Part shown: piece after piece, positions 12,355 to 19,819 of the stretch
Position numbering within the stretch: position 1 is the first letter of the stretch
Layout: every line of letters starts with the position of its first letter
Assembly (NCBI RefSeq): GCF_001447355.1
Contig: NZ_JXBW01000003.1
Coordinates: 248,001-312,000, forward strand
Direction of reading: 5' to 3'
DNA from: Alicyclobacillus tolerans
GTDB lineage: Bacteria; Bacillota; Bacilli; Alicyclobacillales; Alicyclobacillaceae
Length of the DNA stretch: 64,000 nucleotides
Made by a program: the position numbers and the translations under genes
The notes under the pieces: generated by a model
What the model was told of the DNA's origin: nothing
The model's database searches: none
Seen by the model: the letters and a program-made list of their open reading frames with translations, nothing else

Positions 12355-12479
12355 GTTGCATAAACATGGACATTTGGTGGCTCATGGGACATTCGGAAAC
12401 GGGAACACTATCTGCGGTATGGGGTTCGTAACCCTGGTCTTCAAAAGTCAGACAGTTCCCCCCGTAGGAGGATTCATCC

Positions 12480-13814
12480 ATGAGCGTATTGACCATTCTT
12501 CGCAATGCACGCGTTTTCGCTCCCAAGGAATTAGGCGTACAGGACATTTTGCTTGGCGATCGCCACATCCTCTCCATTGGCCGCGACATTTCACTACATG
12601 GGAGCGTCGATGTCGACGTGATCGATCTCGATGGAAAATACGTCTTTCCTGGCCTTATCGATCAGCACGTGCACATGGCAGGAGGTGGCGGCGAAGGCGG
12701 CTTTCACTATCGCACGCCAGAGATTTCCCTCTCCCACTTGACCGTTGCCGGCGTAACCACGGCCGTAGGCGTCCTTGGCACCGACGGCGTGACCAGGAGT
12801 ACGAAAGAACTTCTTGCGAAAGCGAATGGCCTTGATTTTGAGGGCATTACAACGTACATCTACTGTGGAGCCTATCAAGTTCCGACACGCACCATCACGG
12901 GCACACCCCGTTCAGACATCGTACTCATCGATAAAGTCGTAGGAGTCGGCGAGATCGCCATCTCGGACTCCAGATCGAGTCACCCTGACGAACACGAGAT
13001 CGCTGAGTTGGTATCTGAGGCTCATGTCGGTGGCCTGCTTTCCGGTAAAGCTGGCGTCGTACATTTCCACTTGGGCGACGACAACGACCACCTGGATCTC
13101 CTGCACCGCGTTGCAAAGCGTACGCAATTGCCGCGTACGGTCTTCGTTCCGACGCACCTCAACCGCAATCCCGGCCTTTTAGAGGCAGCCATCGAATGGG
13201 GCAAAGCCGGCGGCCTTTGCGACGTCACGTCGGGCATTCGTCCGGACGATCACGACCATATCTCCGTCAAGCCGTCGAAGGCCATTGTCAAGTTGCTCGA
13301 TGCCGGTGTTCACGAGGCCTATATCACGATGAGTTCGGACAGCAACGGCTCGTCCCCTATTTTCGATGAACAAGGACGACTCGTGGCGATGGGCATTGGT
13401 AGCGTGGCAACGCTCTGGGAAGAGACTGCGGACTTGATTCGCGAGGAAGGAATGCCGGTGGCGCAAGCCATTTCGTTCGTCACGCGCAACGTCGCACGCG
13501 TCCTCAAACTCCGCCATAAAGGGAAGATCCAGTCGGGTTGTGACGCGGATTTAATCATCTGCGATGACAAGTTGCAGATTGAGCGGGTGTTTGCAAAAGG
13601 AAAATCCGTCGTCGAGGACGGCAAACCAACGGTCTTTGGCACATTCGAAGACGCGTCGCGCGTACCTGGATCACCTGACTCGCGCAAGCAAGCGGGTACA
13701 CGGGACGACCGGCGCGATCGCCCGATGATTGACCCATCTCGCGAAGACGATGATGCGTTCCCTGATCGCGATGAACGGCAACAGCAATCCCGTCGCCGCC
13801 ATTACTGCTGCTGA
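12480..13814 (+). CDS. iadA: Isoaspartyl dipeptidase
   Basis: A 444-residue amidohydrolase-superfamily zinc peptidase that cleaves beta-aspartyl (isoaspartyl) dipeptides arising from damaged proteins. Metal-site motifs are H63 and H65 in LIDQHVHMAGG, then VGVGEIAISDSRS, FHLGDDNDHL, PTHLNRN and MSSDSNGSSP, which line up with E. coli IadA. GTAGGAGG precedes the ATG. Compared with the roughly 390-residue E. coli enzyme it has a C-terminal tail of about 50 residues rich in Arg, Asp and Gln (from GSPDSRKQAG), probably disordered. Confidence 0.9.
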   Translation: MSVLTILRNARVFAPKELGVQDILLGDRHILSIGRDISLHGSVDVDVIDLDGKYVFPGLIDQHVHMAGGGGEGGFHYRTPEISLSHLTVAGVTTAVGVLGTDGVTRSTKELLAKANGLDFEGITTYIYCGAYQVPTRTITGTPRSDIVLIDKVVGVGEIAISDSRSSHPDEHEIAELVSEAHVGGLLSGKAGVVHFHLGDDNDHLDLLHRVAKRTQLPRTVFVPTHLNRNPGLLEAAIEWGKAGGLCDVTSGIRPDDHDHISVKPSKAIVKLLDAGVHEAYITMSSDSNGSSPIFDEQGRLVAMGIGSVATLWEETADLIREEGMPVAQAISFVTRNVARVLKLRHKGKIQSGCDADLIICDDKLQIERVFAKGKSVVEDGKPTVFGTFEDASRVPGSPDSRKQAGTRDDRRDRPMIDPSREDDDAFPDRDERQQQSRRRHYCC

Positions 13815-13823
13815 GGCTCGCGC

Positions 13824-14453
13824 TCAGCCATGGTAGCGAATCATTTGTAAAACCTCTTCACGCATACGCACATCTTCCTCGTAGCGACCGCGGGCGGCCA
13901 ACGTCATGGTACGGCTGCCCGGTTTGCGTATACCGCGCATGTTCATGCACAGGTGTTCTGCATCGACGACGACCAACACGCCTTCGGCCTGTAACTCGGA
14001 TACCAATACATCCGCAATCTCATTTGTCATCCGCTCTTGCACCTGTGGCCGTTTCGCGACGACGTCGACAAGGCGGGCCAATTTCGATAGACCCGTCACG
14101 ACGTTTGCATGCGGCAAATAAGCGACGTGTGCCTTTCCGAAAAACGGGAGAAGATGATGTTCGCACATCGAATAGAACGGAATGTCCCGCACCAATACCA
14201 TCTCTCCGTGCTCCACATGAAAGCGCGCACTCAACTCTTCTCTCGGATCTTGGTGCAACCCCGCGAAAATTTCCGCGTACATGCGTGCGACGCGGGCTGG
14301 CGTATCGATCAGGCCTTCCCGATCCGGATCTTCTCCGACCGCTTCCAAGATGGTGCGTACGGCCTGTTCGATGCGAGCCATATCGATCCTAGGCTTGTCC
14401 AACGCGAAAACCGCCTCCTGCTTGTCATTGGTGTCAACATGAGACGTTGCCAC
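13824..14453 (-). CDS. folE: GTP cyclohydrolase I
   Basis: A 209-residue type IA GTP cyclohydrolase (GTP to dihydroneopterin triphosphate), the first step of folate synthesis. The zinc-site motifs are [17 protein letters not shown] and [10 protein letters not shown]. It starts at a GTG 6 bp after GGGAGGT. It is convergent with iadA and far from folB, which sits near 26.5 kb, so folate genes are scattered here. Confidence 0.95.
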   Translation of the reverse strand: MATSHVDTNDKQEAVFALDKPRIDMARIEQAVRTILEAVGEDPDREGLIDTPARVARMYAEIFAGLHQDPREELSARFHVEHGEMVLVRDIPFYSMCEHHLLPFFGKAHVAYLPHANVVTGLSKLARLVDVVAKRPQVQERMTNEIADVLVSELQAEGVLVVVDAEHLCMNMRGIRKPGSRTMTLAARGRYEEDVRMREEVLQMIRYHG

Positions 14454-14535
14454 TACGTTACCTCCCTGTCCGATCCCTGCATCTGCGGCCGCAGCTTCGT
14501 CGAGGACATGCCGAACGGCCGCATCTTCGTTACGA

Positions 14536-15723
14536 TTAGACTGGCGAACAGTCTACACCACTGTCCGGAAATTGAACAGTGTTATACAATCCGCCCCACA
14601 GCTTAACCTGTGCGATATAGGAAGCTGCCGGACAACTTGCGTAATATGCAATGTAGCCTTTAATATTCGCTCCCGACACCTCCGGCTTATTGCCAGCGAT
14701 TGGCGCAATTGCAATAAATGCCGGAAGATCCAGCTTGGCGAGTTGATAGGTCGAATACTGCCACTGGTTGGCATAGAATGCGGCCTGCAATTCGCTGTTG
14801 ACGCTGTGGACACCCGCCGCAAAACCATTGATGAACGATTGAAAATCGGCGGCCGTTGTCGCAGGACTATTGTATCCTTCCGGATCCAAAATCACAAAGT
14901 TAGGTCGTCGCGAACCTGGATATTTTGCGATTTGCTGCGCAGCGTACACGCCGCCATCGTACCCTGCCTGATAGTAAGTCGTGCCGGATTGCGGCCAACT
15001 CACCGTCCAAAACGACAACCACCACGCATTTGAAGCGGATGCCTCTAAAGCCTTCGCGACAAGCACATCCGGCTCGTTTGCCACGACGTGTGTATAGGGA
15101 CTTGCCTGCGTGCCCAGGGCTGCCGTCACCGCGATGCCTGGCCACGCCTGTTGCAAGGCAGTCATGACTTCGGCTTCCGTCGTAAACGACGCATAAACCC
15201 CCACCGATGGAGCCGTCACCTTGGAGGTAGGGTCAACGGACGTCGTTTTCACAGAAACCGTTGCAACGCTCGGCGAGGCCCCCCGCACGCAGACGCTTTG
15301 TGGCACCTCTTGCTGCGGCATCGCCTTGTAACCGCGCGGAAACGTGCCGTGAACCGCGTAGTATGCCAACATCACCGCGAGCGTCAGACTGTCAAGACTT
15401 GTATAACCAGCCGCATTCACCACGTAGTTAGCCCGCGCCTCGGCGATGCCCCGGCCGCTTGGTTCAAGTTCGAACGGCGTGTGCCCCCCGGCCATAGCCG
15501 CCGGGTTCGACCAATCACAAGGATTATAGTAAAGGGAATAAAGAGCAGCCCCTCCTACCGCAATGACCAAGGTCGAGGCGTTGGCTGCCATCTTCCATGC
15601 CGTTTGGAAGTTGCCCGTGCAGTTCGCATACGGAATGCCCGCAATGTCCGCGGCCGCATAGCACTTCACTAAATCCCCTGTCGTTGCGGCATATAGGTAA
15701 ACGTGACTCGCGCTCACTGTCAT
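14536..15723 (-). CDS. Unrecognised 395-residue protein with possible glycoside-hydrolase-like C-terminal domain
   Basis: I do not recognise this family. The ATG at 15723 follows GAGAGGGG by 8 bp. The N-terminal half contains segments such as [18 protein letters not shown] and [17 protein letters not shown]. The C-terminal half has the pattern [12 protein letters not shown], then [15 protein letters not shown], then [10 protein letters not shown]. This alternation of strand-end acidic residue and Y/W segments resembles TIM-barrel GH25 or DUF1906-like glycoside-hydrolase-like domains, which is inference only. Cysteines are scattered ([33 protein letters not shown]). No classical signal peptide is seen. 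The neighbours are folE and an SGNH hydrolase. Confidence 0.6.
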   Translation of the reverse strand: MTVSASHVYLYAATTGDLVKCYAAADIAGIPYANCTGNFQTAWKMAANASTLVIAVGGAALYSLYYNPCDWSNPAAMAGGHTPFELEPSGRGIAEARANYVVNAAGYTSLDSLTLAVMLAYYAVHGTFPRGYKAMPQQEVPQSVCVRGASPSVATVSVKTTSVDPTSKVTAPSVGVYASFTTEAEVMTALQQAWPGIAVTAALGTQASPYTHVVANEPDVLVAKALEASASNAWWLSFWTVSWPQSGTTYYQAGYDGGVYAAQQIAKYPGSRRPNFVILDPEGYNSPATTAADFQSFINGFAAGVHSVNSELQAAFYANQWQYSTYQLAKLDLPAFIAIAPIAGNKPEVSGANIKGYIAYYASCPAASYIAQVKLWGGLYNTVQFPDSGVDCSPV

Positions 15724-15869
15724 GACGCAATCCCCTCTCCCACTTGCGTTGGATATACACCCACTCGTCCGCGCTGCATTTTGCATTTCTTATCGATATG
15801 CACACACTTCGCTCCATTCTATGCGGCAGGGGTGTGGGCTTGTGGCTTGTCATAACGAGGTGATGAACA

Positions 15870-16529
15870 ATGCATTTGGTTAGTCTCGGCGACTCCATCA
15901 CATATGGCGAAGGCGCATCTACTCCATCCCGCGCGTACCCCAGCGTGTTGACGGCACTGCTTCAATCACATCTCCGATCGCGCTCGTGTTGCGACGCCAT
16001 CCTCGCAGAACCAGGCTGGACAAGTACAGATTTGCTCTCTGCACTCGGTGCCGCAGGCAACCTGCCACTGACCCATGCCCGCGCGGTCACGGTTTGGATT
16101 GGTGGAGACGATCTCGCACAAGCGGCCTTGACCACACTGGCAAGCGGTCGCAAATCGTTGCCCATTGCTCCGCTCGTCTTGCGTTACAAACGGAATTTGA
16201 CAGACATTGTGCGCTTCGCACGGGCGGATAGCAGGCACGTCGTGATCGTCTGCACACAATACAATCCCTTTCCAAACAGTCCATTGGCGGGCGAGGCGGT
16301 CGCCACTTTGAATGAAGCCATCCGCTCTGTCGCGGCCGCGACCGGAGCTGCGCTCGCGCCGGTTGCGGACTGGTTTGCCGGCCGCCAAAGCGAATTGATT
16401 CGCAACTACCGCACAGGCACGATCGCGGATGCCCTACGGGGCCCCGCCCCGGTTCACCCGAACGACAGGGGGCATCGAGTGGTGGCAGAGGGCCTTTATC
16501 GCATGCTGGCACCAATCGTTGCGCACTGA
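15870..16529 (+). CDS. SGNH/GDSL hydrolase family protein
   Basis: A 219-residue SGNH-fold protein. Block I is LGDSITYGEG with nucleophile S9, block III is WIGGDDLA, and block V is VHPNDRGH with H196. The Asp usually found three residues before the block V His (D-x-x-H) is replaced by Ala (APVHP), so it may work with a Ser-His dyad or be altered. Family members are esterases or lipases; no signal peptide is present. GAGGTGAT precedes the ATG. It ends 48 bp before the split sigK. Confidence 0.85.
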   Translation: MHLVSLGDSITYGEGASTPSRAYPSVLTALLQSHLRSRSCCDAILAEPGWTSTDLLSALGAAGNLPLTHARAVTVWIGGDDLAQAALTTLASGRKSLPIAPLVLRYKRNLTDIVRFARADSRHVVIVCTQYNPFPNSPLAGEAVATLNEAIRSVAAATGAALAPVADWFAGRQSELIRNYRTGTIADALRGPAPVHPNDRGHRVVAEGLYRMLAPIVAH

Positions 16530-16577
16530 CATAGGCTAGGGCGCACTGCCCTTTCCACAGTCGGAGGTGAACGCCGC

Positions 16578-16772
16578 TTGCTGTCATTCGCCTTGGCCGC
16601 TGCTCTGATGCGAGACATCGTGCTCGCCACCGGATTTGTCAACCAATCGTTTCCGCAACCGCTCAGTAAAGACGATGAACAGAAATATTTCGACTTATGG
16701 CGCAAACACGGCGACAAGCGGGCACATGACCTGCTTGTCGAACACAATTTGCGCCTGGTTGCACATGTCGCC
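16578..16772 (+). CDS. sigK: Sigma-K, N-terminal part (interrupted gene)
   Basis: Codons 1-65 of pro-sigma-K, from a TTG start 8 bp after GGAGGTG. The first 20 or so residues (MLSFALAAALMRDIVLATGF) are the short hydrophobic pro-sequence. FPQPLSKDDEQKYF and LLVEHNLRLVAHVA are the sigma-K N-terminus and the start of region 2. At 16773 the frame enters the inserted element and continues as non-sigma sequence to a stop at 16905-16907. As it stands the gene cannot give a functional sigma factor. The rest lies at 19248-19784. Sigma-K directs late mother-cell transcription during sporulation. Confidence 0.93.
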
Positions 16773-16786
16773 AACGTGTCATCGAC
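16762..16786 (+). other. attL junction of the sigK-interrupting element
   Basis: The sigK half-site GCACATGTCGCC is followed by AA (16773-16774) and then the element-derived arm GTGTCATCGACA (16777-16788). The AA dinucleotide is the only sequence shared in register with attR. A 2-bp core matches the staggered cut of large serine recombinases. Joining at this AA restores the sigK frame. Confidence 0.75.
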
Positions 16787-16801
16787 ACAATCACCGATTC
16801 G

Positions 16802-18358
16802 TTACAGTTCGAACCGCGAACGAACTGTGAGATGCACGGATTCGCCCCTAGCGTCCAATTCAACGCGATCGATCACGGCCTCGAGCCACGCCCGACGCTC
16901 CCCGTGATCGACGTCCCTGTCGGCGAGTAGCCATGCCTCTATCCTCTCGCGCTCGGCCTTGCGCTCCGTCGCCTCCGTGCGCTTCGCGATGCAACGTCTG
17001 CACACTTGCTCGCGCAATGCATGCCAGCGAATCTCGGCCTCGCGCTTGCGCACTGTGTACGTGTTCACATCGAGATCGCCATAGGCATAAAGGGTGGCAA
17101 GTCTTTCCTTGGCCGCCTCAATCGTGGCCAATTGCGCTGCCATAAGCCGCAAATCGTATGCTGTGCCTGAATCGCCGCCGTGGATTGCGGAACCAGAGAG
17201 ATGATCCCACACGTCGTCCCAAACCTGGCTCTTCATAACCCGGTGCACGAACTCGCGCCAGACGACTTGCTCGATAGCCGCGGCTGGTACCCGTTTGCAT
17301 CGATAAGGGCAGCGGGGCGTCTGTTTGACAGCTTCCGGTGGACGCCGATACCACCGCTGTGTGATTCCCTTCCCGTTGTCAGATGCTGCACTATACCACG
17401 TCTGGTGACATATTGAGCAGATGAGGTAACCTCCGAGCAAGTGCCGTTTGGCTTTCGCCGTACGCCCGCGCGCCCGCGACCTGCGGCGAGCGTTCACGGC
17501 CTTTGCAAGATCGGAATCAACGATCCGTGGGACAGGGATGCAAATCCAGTCACTAGGTTGTCGCCACCCCACCACGATGCGCCGATTCGAGCGCTTTAGT
17601 CCAGGCACCCTGCGGGCGAGCCGCAGGGCCTTGCGGGTTGTCCTGCGGTTAAAGTACCAAGTACCCGTGTACATGGGATTGGCCAAAATGTGTCCGACGG
17701 TTGCGTGTGACCAGTTCGTGGATAAACGCGTCTTCGTGGGCACACCTAACGCATCGAGGCGTTTGGCAATTGCACGCAGACTGAGCTGTTCGTACGCATA
17801 CCATCGATATATCATGCGGACGACGGCGGCCTCACTGTCGACGATGACGAGCTTGCCGTTTTCATAGCGGTAACCATAGGGGTCAATACCTGTTGGCATG
17901 TACTGTCCGCCCTTGGCAGCCCTCAATTTTCCGGAGAGTGTTCGACGACGTATCTGCCGCAGCTCATATTCTGCAATACTAGAGATAATATGGAATAGAA
18001 GTACCGCCTCGTCGGACTGATCCCAGTTGGGCACATCGACAAAATGAAGTTCCACGCCGCATTGTTGCAATTCGCGGACGATAATCGCCTTGTCAGCAAC
18101 GTTGCGCGAAAGCCTATCGGGGTGTTTGATGACGACCCTTGCAATTACGCCGCGCCTGGCGTCATCGAGCAATGCCAACAAGGCCGGTCGATCCATGTCT
18201 TCCCCGGATGCCCCAGCTTCTTCGTACACGCGGATGTCCGCTTGGGAAGCGCCTAAAGCGAGTGCGTAGTGAATACACTGCTCACGCTGGACCGCGAGAC
18301 TATGCCCCTCAGCGGCCTGCACGCCTGTTGACACGCGCGTGTACACGGCTGTCAGCAT
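16802..18358 (-). CDS. spoIVCA: SpoIVCA-like large serine site-specific recombinase
   Basis: A 518-residue serine recombinase. The resolvase domain (1-150) has nucleophile S10 in AVYTRVST, then KHPDRLSRN and IAEYELRQIRRRT. Next come the recombinase domain (GIDPYGYRYENGKL..., ANPMYTGTWYFNRR) and a zinc-ribbon-like region, C-S-I-C and then C-P-Y-R-C near residues 345-390. A helical C-terminal part (AAKERLATLYAYGDLD) resembles a coiled coil. The ATG at 18358 follows GGGGA by 6 bp; the ATG at 18364 is an alternative. The upstream open frame does not look like recombinase. The stop lies 28 bp inside attL. Predicted role: excision of the element to rebuild sigK. Confidence 0.92.
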   Translation of the reverse strand: MLTAVYTRVSTGVQAAEGHSLAVQREQCIHYALALGASQADIRVYEEAGASGEDMDRPALLALLDDARRGVIARVVIKHPDRLSRNVADKAIIVRELQQCGVELHFVDVPNWDQSDEAVLLFHIISSIAEYELRQIRRRTLSGKLRAAKGGQYMPTGIDPYGYRYENGKLVIVDSEAAVVRMIYRWYAYEQLSLRAIAKRLDALGVPTKTRLSTNWSHATVGHILANPMYTGTWYFNRRTTRKALRLARRVPGLKRSNRRIVVGWRQPSDWICIPVPRIVDSDLAKAVNARRRSRARGRTAKAKRHLLGGYLICSICHQTWYSAASDNGKGITQRWYRRPPEAVKQTPRCPYRCKRVPAAAIEQVVWREFVHRVMKSQVWDDVWDHLSGSAIHGGDSGTAYDLRLMAAQLATIEAAKERLATLYAYGDLDVNTYTVRKREAEIRWHALREQVCRRCIAKRTEATERKAERERIEAWLLADRDVDHGERRAWLEAVIDRVELDARGESVHLTVRSRFEL

Positions 18359-18497
18359 CGGCATTCCCCGCTTTCTCACGACTATCGTGACGCCCTTGCG
18401 AATCTTGCCAAATGAGCCTAGCGAAAACGTCCTTTGCTTGTGCTGGCGACATCGGTGTGGTCGAAGTCTGCCAATCAACATAAAACAGCCGATCCAT
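18309..18497 (-). CDS. Small 62-residue ORF overlapping the recombinase start
   Basis: Its ATG at 18497 has a strong AAGGGGG ribosome-binding site 7 bp upstream. The product begins MDRLFYVDWQTSTTPMSPAQ and ends in a basic tail (RVHARVNRRAGR). About 44 codons precede the recombinase start, and the last 18 overlap it in another frame, so recombinase translation may be coupled to it. No family is recognised. It could be a leader peptide, or a small directionality factor like those that accompany some serine integrases; that function is speculation. Confidence 0.45.
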   Translation of the reverse strand: MDRLFYVDWQTSTTPMSPAQAKDVFARLIWQDSQGRHDSREKAGNADADSRVHARVNRRAGR

Positions 18498-18554
18498 GAT
18501 GACACCCCCTTCCCGGTTGTATGCGAAAGAGGAGATGTCCTAACACGGATCGGC
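18488..18554 (-). promoter_or_regulatory. Leader with 8-bp inverted repeat and sigma-E-like -10 of the recombinase unit
   Basis: On the minus strand GCATACAAC (18524-18516) resembles the sigma-E -10 element CATACAnT; no good -35 is visible. Around it, GCCGATCC (18554-18547) is the exact complement of GGATCGGC (18495-18488), which directly follows the AT of the small ORF's start codon. A read-through transcript from dedA could fold this stem over the start, while a transcript begun at the -10 would lack the first arm. Confidence 0.35.
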
Positions 18555-18583
18555 TATTGCTGCACAGGAATGAACCCGCTTAT

Positions 18584-19201
18584 TTAGTTGGTATCATCGT
18601 GTTTCGAACCTTTACTTCGCCGATGCTCCCAGATGCGAAACCACACAAATAGTGCAATCAGGAGAATGACCACGACAATCAAGAGTACAATGTGATGTTT
18701 GAAAAACGGCCAGTACTTCGTGACGAATTCGCCAATATAACGACCAGCGATAATGAATAGGCCCGACCAGACGATGGCGGCAATGGTATTAAACACAAAA
18801 AACAACCAGGGCTTCATGCGGTTGATGCCGGCGAGGTACGGAATCAGGATGCGCACACCAGCGATAAATTTGGCGATGAACACCACCCAGAGCTCATAAC
18901 GCTGAAATCGTTCATTTGCGGCGTCGAGTTTCGCTGGTGTGATACCAATGAATTTGCCAAAAAAGAGGACGATTGGACGGCCAAGATACCACCCAATGAG
19001 GTACGCAATGGCCGACCCAATCAAGTTGCCAAGGCAGCCGGCAAGCCAAAGTGGTACAAGGTGAAAGACGCCTTTTGACCACTCAATACCGGAGAGCGTG
19101 AGCGTGGTTTCCGCAGGAAACGGGAAGCCGATGGCTTCAACCAGGATGATGAGAAACACGCCAAAATATCCGTATTGATGGATGATCTCCTGAAAGTGCA
19201 C
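18584..19201 (-). CDS. DedA-family membrane protein carried in the sigK element
   Basis: A 205-residue DedA/VTT-domain protein. Segments include YGYFGVFLIILVEAIGFPFPAE, GNLIGSAIAYLIGWYLGR and FIAKFIAGVRILIPYLAG, with about five to six hydrophobic helices and a basic C-terminal tail. DedA proteins act in membrane homeostasis; several transport or scramble lipids such as undecaprenyl phosphate. The GTG at 19201 was chosen because AAGGAGG lies 7 bp upstream. That places the start only 47 bp inside attR. It is the only recognisable cargo besides the recombinase. Confidence 0.88.
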   Translation of the reverse strand: MHFQEIIHQYGYFGVFLIILVEAIGFPFPAETTLTLSGIEWSKGVFHLVPLWLAGCLGNLIGSAIAYLIGWYLGRPIVLFFGKFIGITPAKLDAANERFQRYELWVVFIAKFIAGVRILIPYLAGINRMKPWLFFVFNTIAAIVWSGLFIIAGRYIGEFVTKYWPFFKHHIVLLIVVVILLIALFVWFRIWEHRRSKGSKHDDTN

Positions 19202-19231
19202 AGAGTCGCCTCCTTGGGCTACAGCAAGTGA

Positions 19232-19260
19232 CATTGTCGACGACACTAAGAAGTTTGATA
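19232..19260 (+). other. attR junction of the sigK-interrupting element
   Basis: The element arm TGTCGACGACAC (19235-19246) is followed by T, the AA core (19248-19249) and the sigK half-site GAAGTTTGAT. Read inward on the minus strand the arm is GTGTCGTCGACA and matches the attL arm at 11 of 12 positions. Confidence 0.75.
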
Positions 19261-19784
19261 CGTCCGGGATTGATCAGGACGATTTGATTTCAATTGGCAC
19301 GGTCGGCCTGATCAAAGCGGTGGACACATACCAGCCTGCAAAAGGCACAAAGTTTGCGACATACGCCGCGCGCTGCATTCAAAATGAGATTCTTATGCAG
19401 CTGAGGGCGCAGCGCAAAACGCGTAAGGATGTCTCACTGTACAGCCCCATTGGCACAGATAAAGAAGGCAACGAAATCACCATCTCCGACATTTTGTTTT
19501 CTGAGAGCGATTCCACTGAAGATGAGGTCAGTCGGAAGATGGAAATCGACGGCATGAAGAAACTACTCGATGTGCTAGACGAACGGGAACGTCGCGTAAT
19601 CGAGTTGCGTTTTGGACTCGTAGACGGTCATGAGTGGACGCAAAACGAAGTGGCAGATCTGCTGGAGATATCCAGATCGTACGTTTCCCGATTGGAGAAG
19701 CGTGCCTTACTGAAAATGTTCCACCAATCCTACGCAGGCCAAGAACGCAAACGTGCTTACCGACATTCGCGCGCGCAATCGTAA
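19248..19784 (+). CDS. sigK: Sigma-K, C-terminal part (interrupted gene)
   Basis: Codons 66-243 of sigma-K in the frame KKFDTSGIDQDDLISIGTVG. It contains the rest of region 2 (KGTKFATYAARCIQNEILMQLR), the sigma-K-typical KTRKDVSLYSPIGTDKEGNE and region 4 (DEREREVIELRFGL-like, then LLEISRSYVSRLEKRALLKMF). It has no ribosome-binding site of its own at the junction; a TTG at 19284 has no good site either. It is therefore the distal exon-like half of the gene, joined to 16578-16772 by excision of the element. Joined length is 243 residues, close to the 241 of B. subtilis pro-sigma-K. Confidence 0.93.
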   Translation, partial: KKFDTSGIDQDDLISIGTVGLIKAVDTYQPAKGTKFATYAARCIQNEILMQLRAQRKTRKDVSLYSPIGTDKEGNEITISDILFSESDSTEDEVSRKMEIDGMKKLLDVLDERERRVIELRFGLVDGHEWTQNEVADLLEISRSYVSRLEKRALLKMFHQSYAGQERKRAYRHSRAQS

Positions 19785-19793
19785 TCCTGAAAT

Positions 19794-19819
19794 GCCGTCC
19801 GGATCAATGTCCGGACGGC
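19794..19819. terminator. Hairpin at the convergent ends of sigK and htrA
   Basis: GCCGTCCGGA (19794-19803) pairs perfectly with TCCGGACGGC (19810-19819) around a 6-nt loop. It starts 10 bp after the sigK stop and covers the last codons of htrA. No T run is present. Confidence 0.6.

Larger units (their letters stand above)
16773..19247. mobile_element. Skin-like sigK-intervening element (about 2.5 kb)
   Basis: An insertion of 2,475 bp that splits sigK between codons 65 and 66. It holds a SpoIVCA-like serine recombinase, a small ORF and a dedA gene, all transcribed opposite to sigK. Its two ends carry near-identical 12-bp inverted arms (GTGTCATCGACA left; GTGTCGTCGACA read inward from the right) next to an AA core. 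Exact excision would join ...AHVA to KKFDTSG and yield an intact 243-codon sigK. By analogy with the 48-kb skin of Bacillus subtilis, excision is expected in the mother cell during sporulation. This is a very small version with no recognisable phage genes. Confidence 0.9.

Noticed and set aside
12410-12440. tRNA T-arm-like GGGTTCGTAACCC
   Set aside because: No acceptor stem, anticodon arm or CCA-proximal pairing can be built around it.
16578-16907. A complete 109-residue gene
   Set aside because: The first 65 codons are sigma-K and the rest is read-through into the inserted element; it is a truncated fragment.
16779-19246. CGACAC as the recombination core of the sigK element
   Set aside because: It occurs near both junctions, but exchange there would join sigK out of frame; the AA dinucleotide gives the exact sigma-K sequence.
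19284-19784. A separate small sigma-factor gene starting at TTG
   Set aside because: It lacks a ribosome-binding site, and the frame continues upstream as sigma-K (KKFDTSG) to the attR junction.
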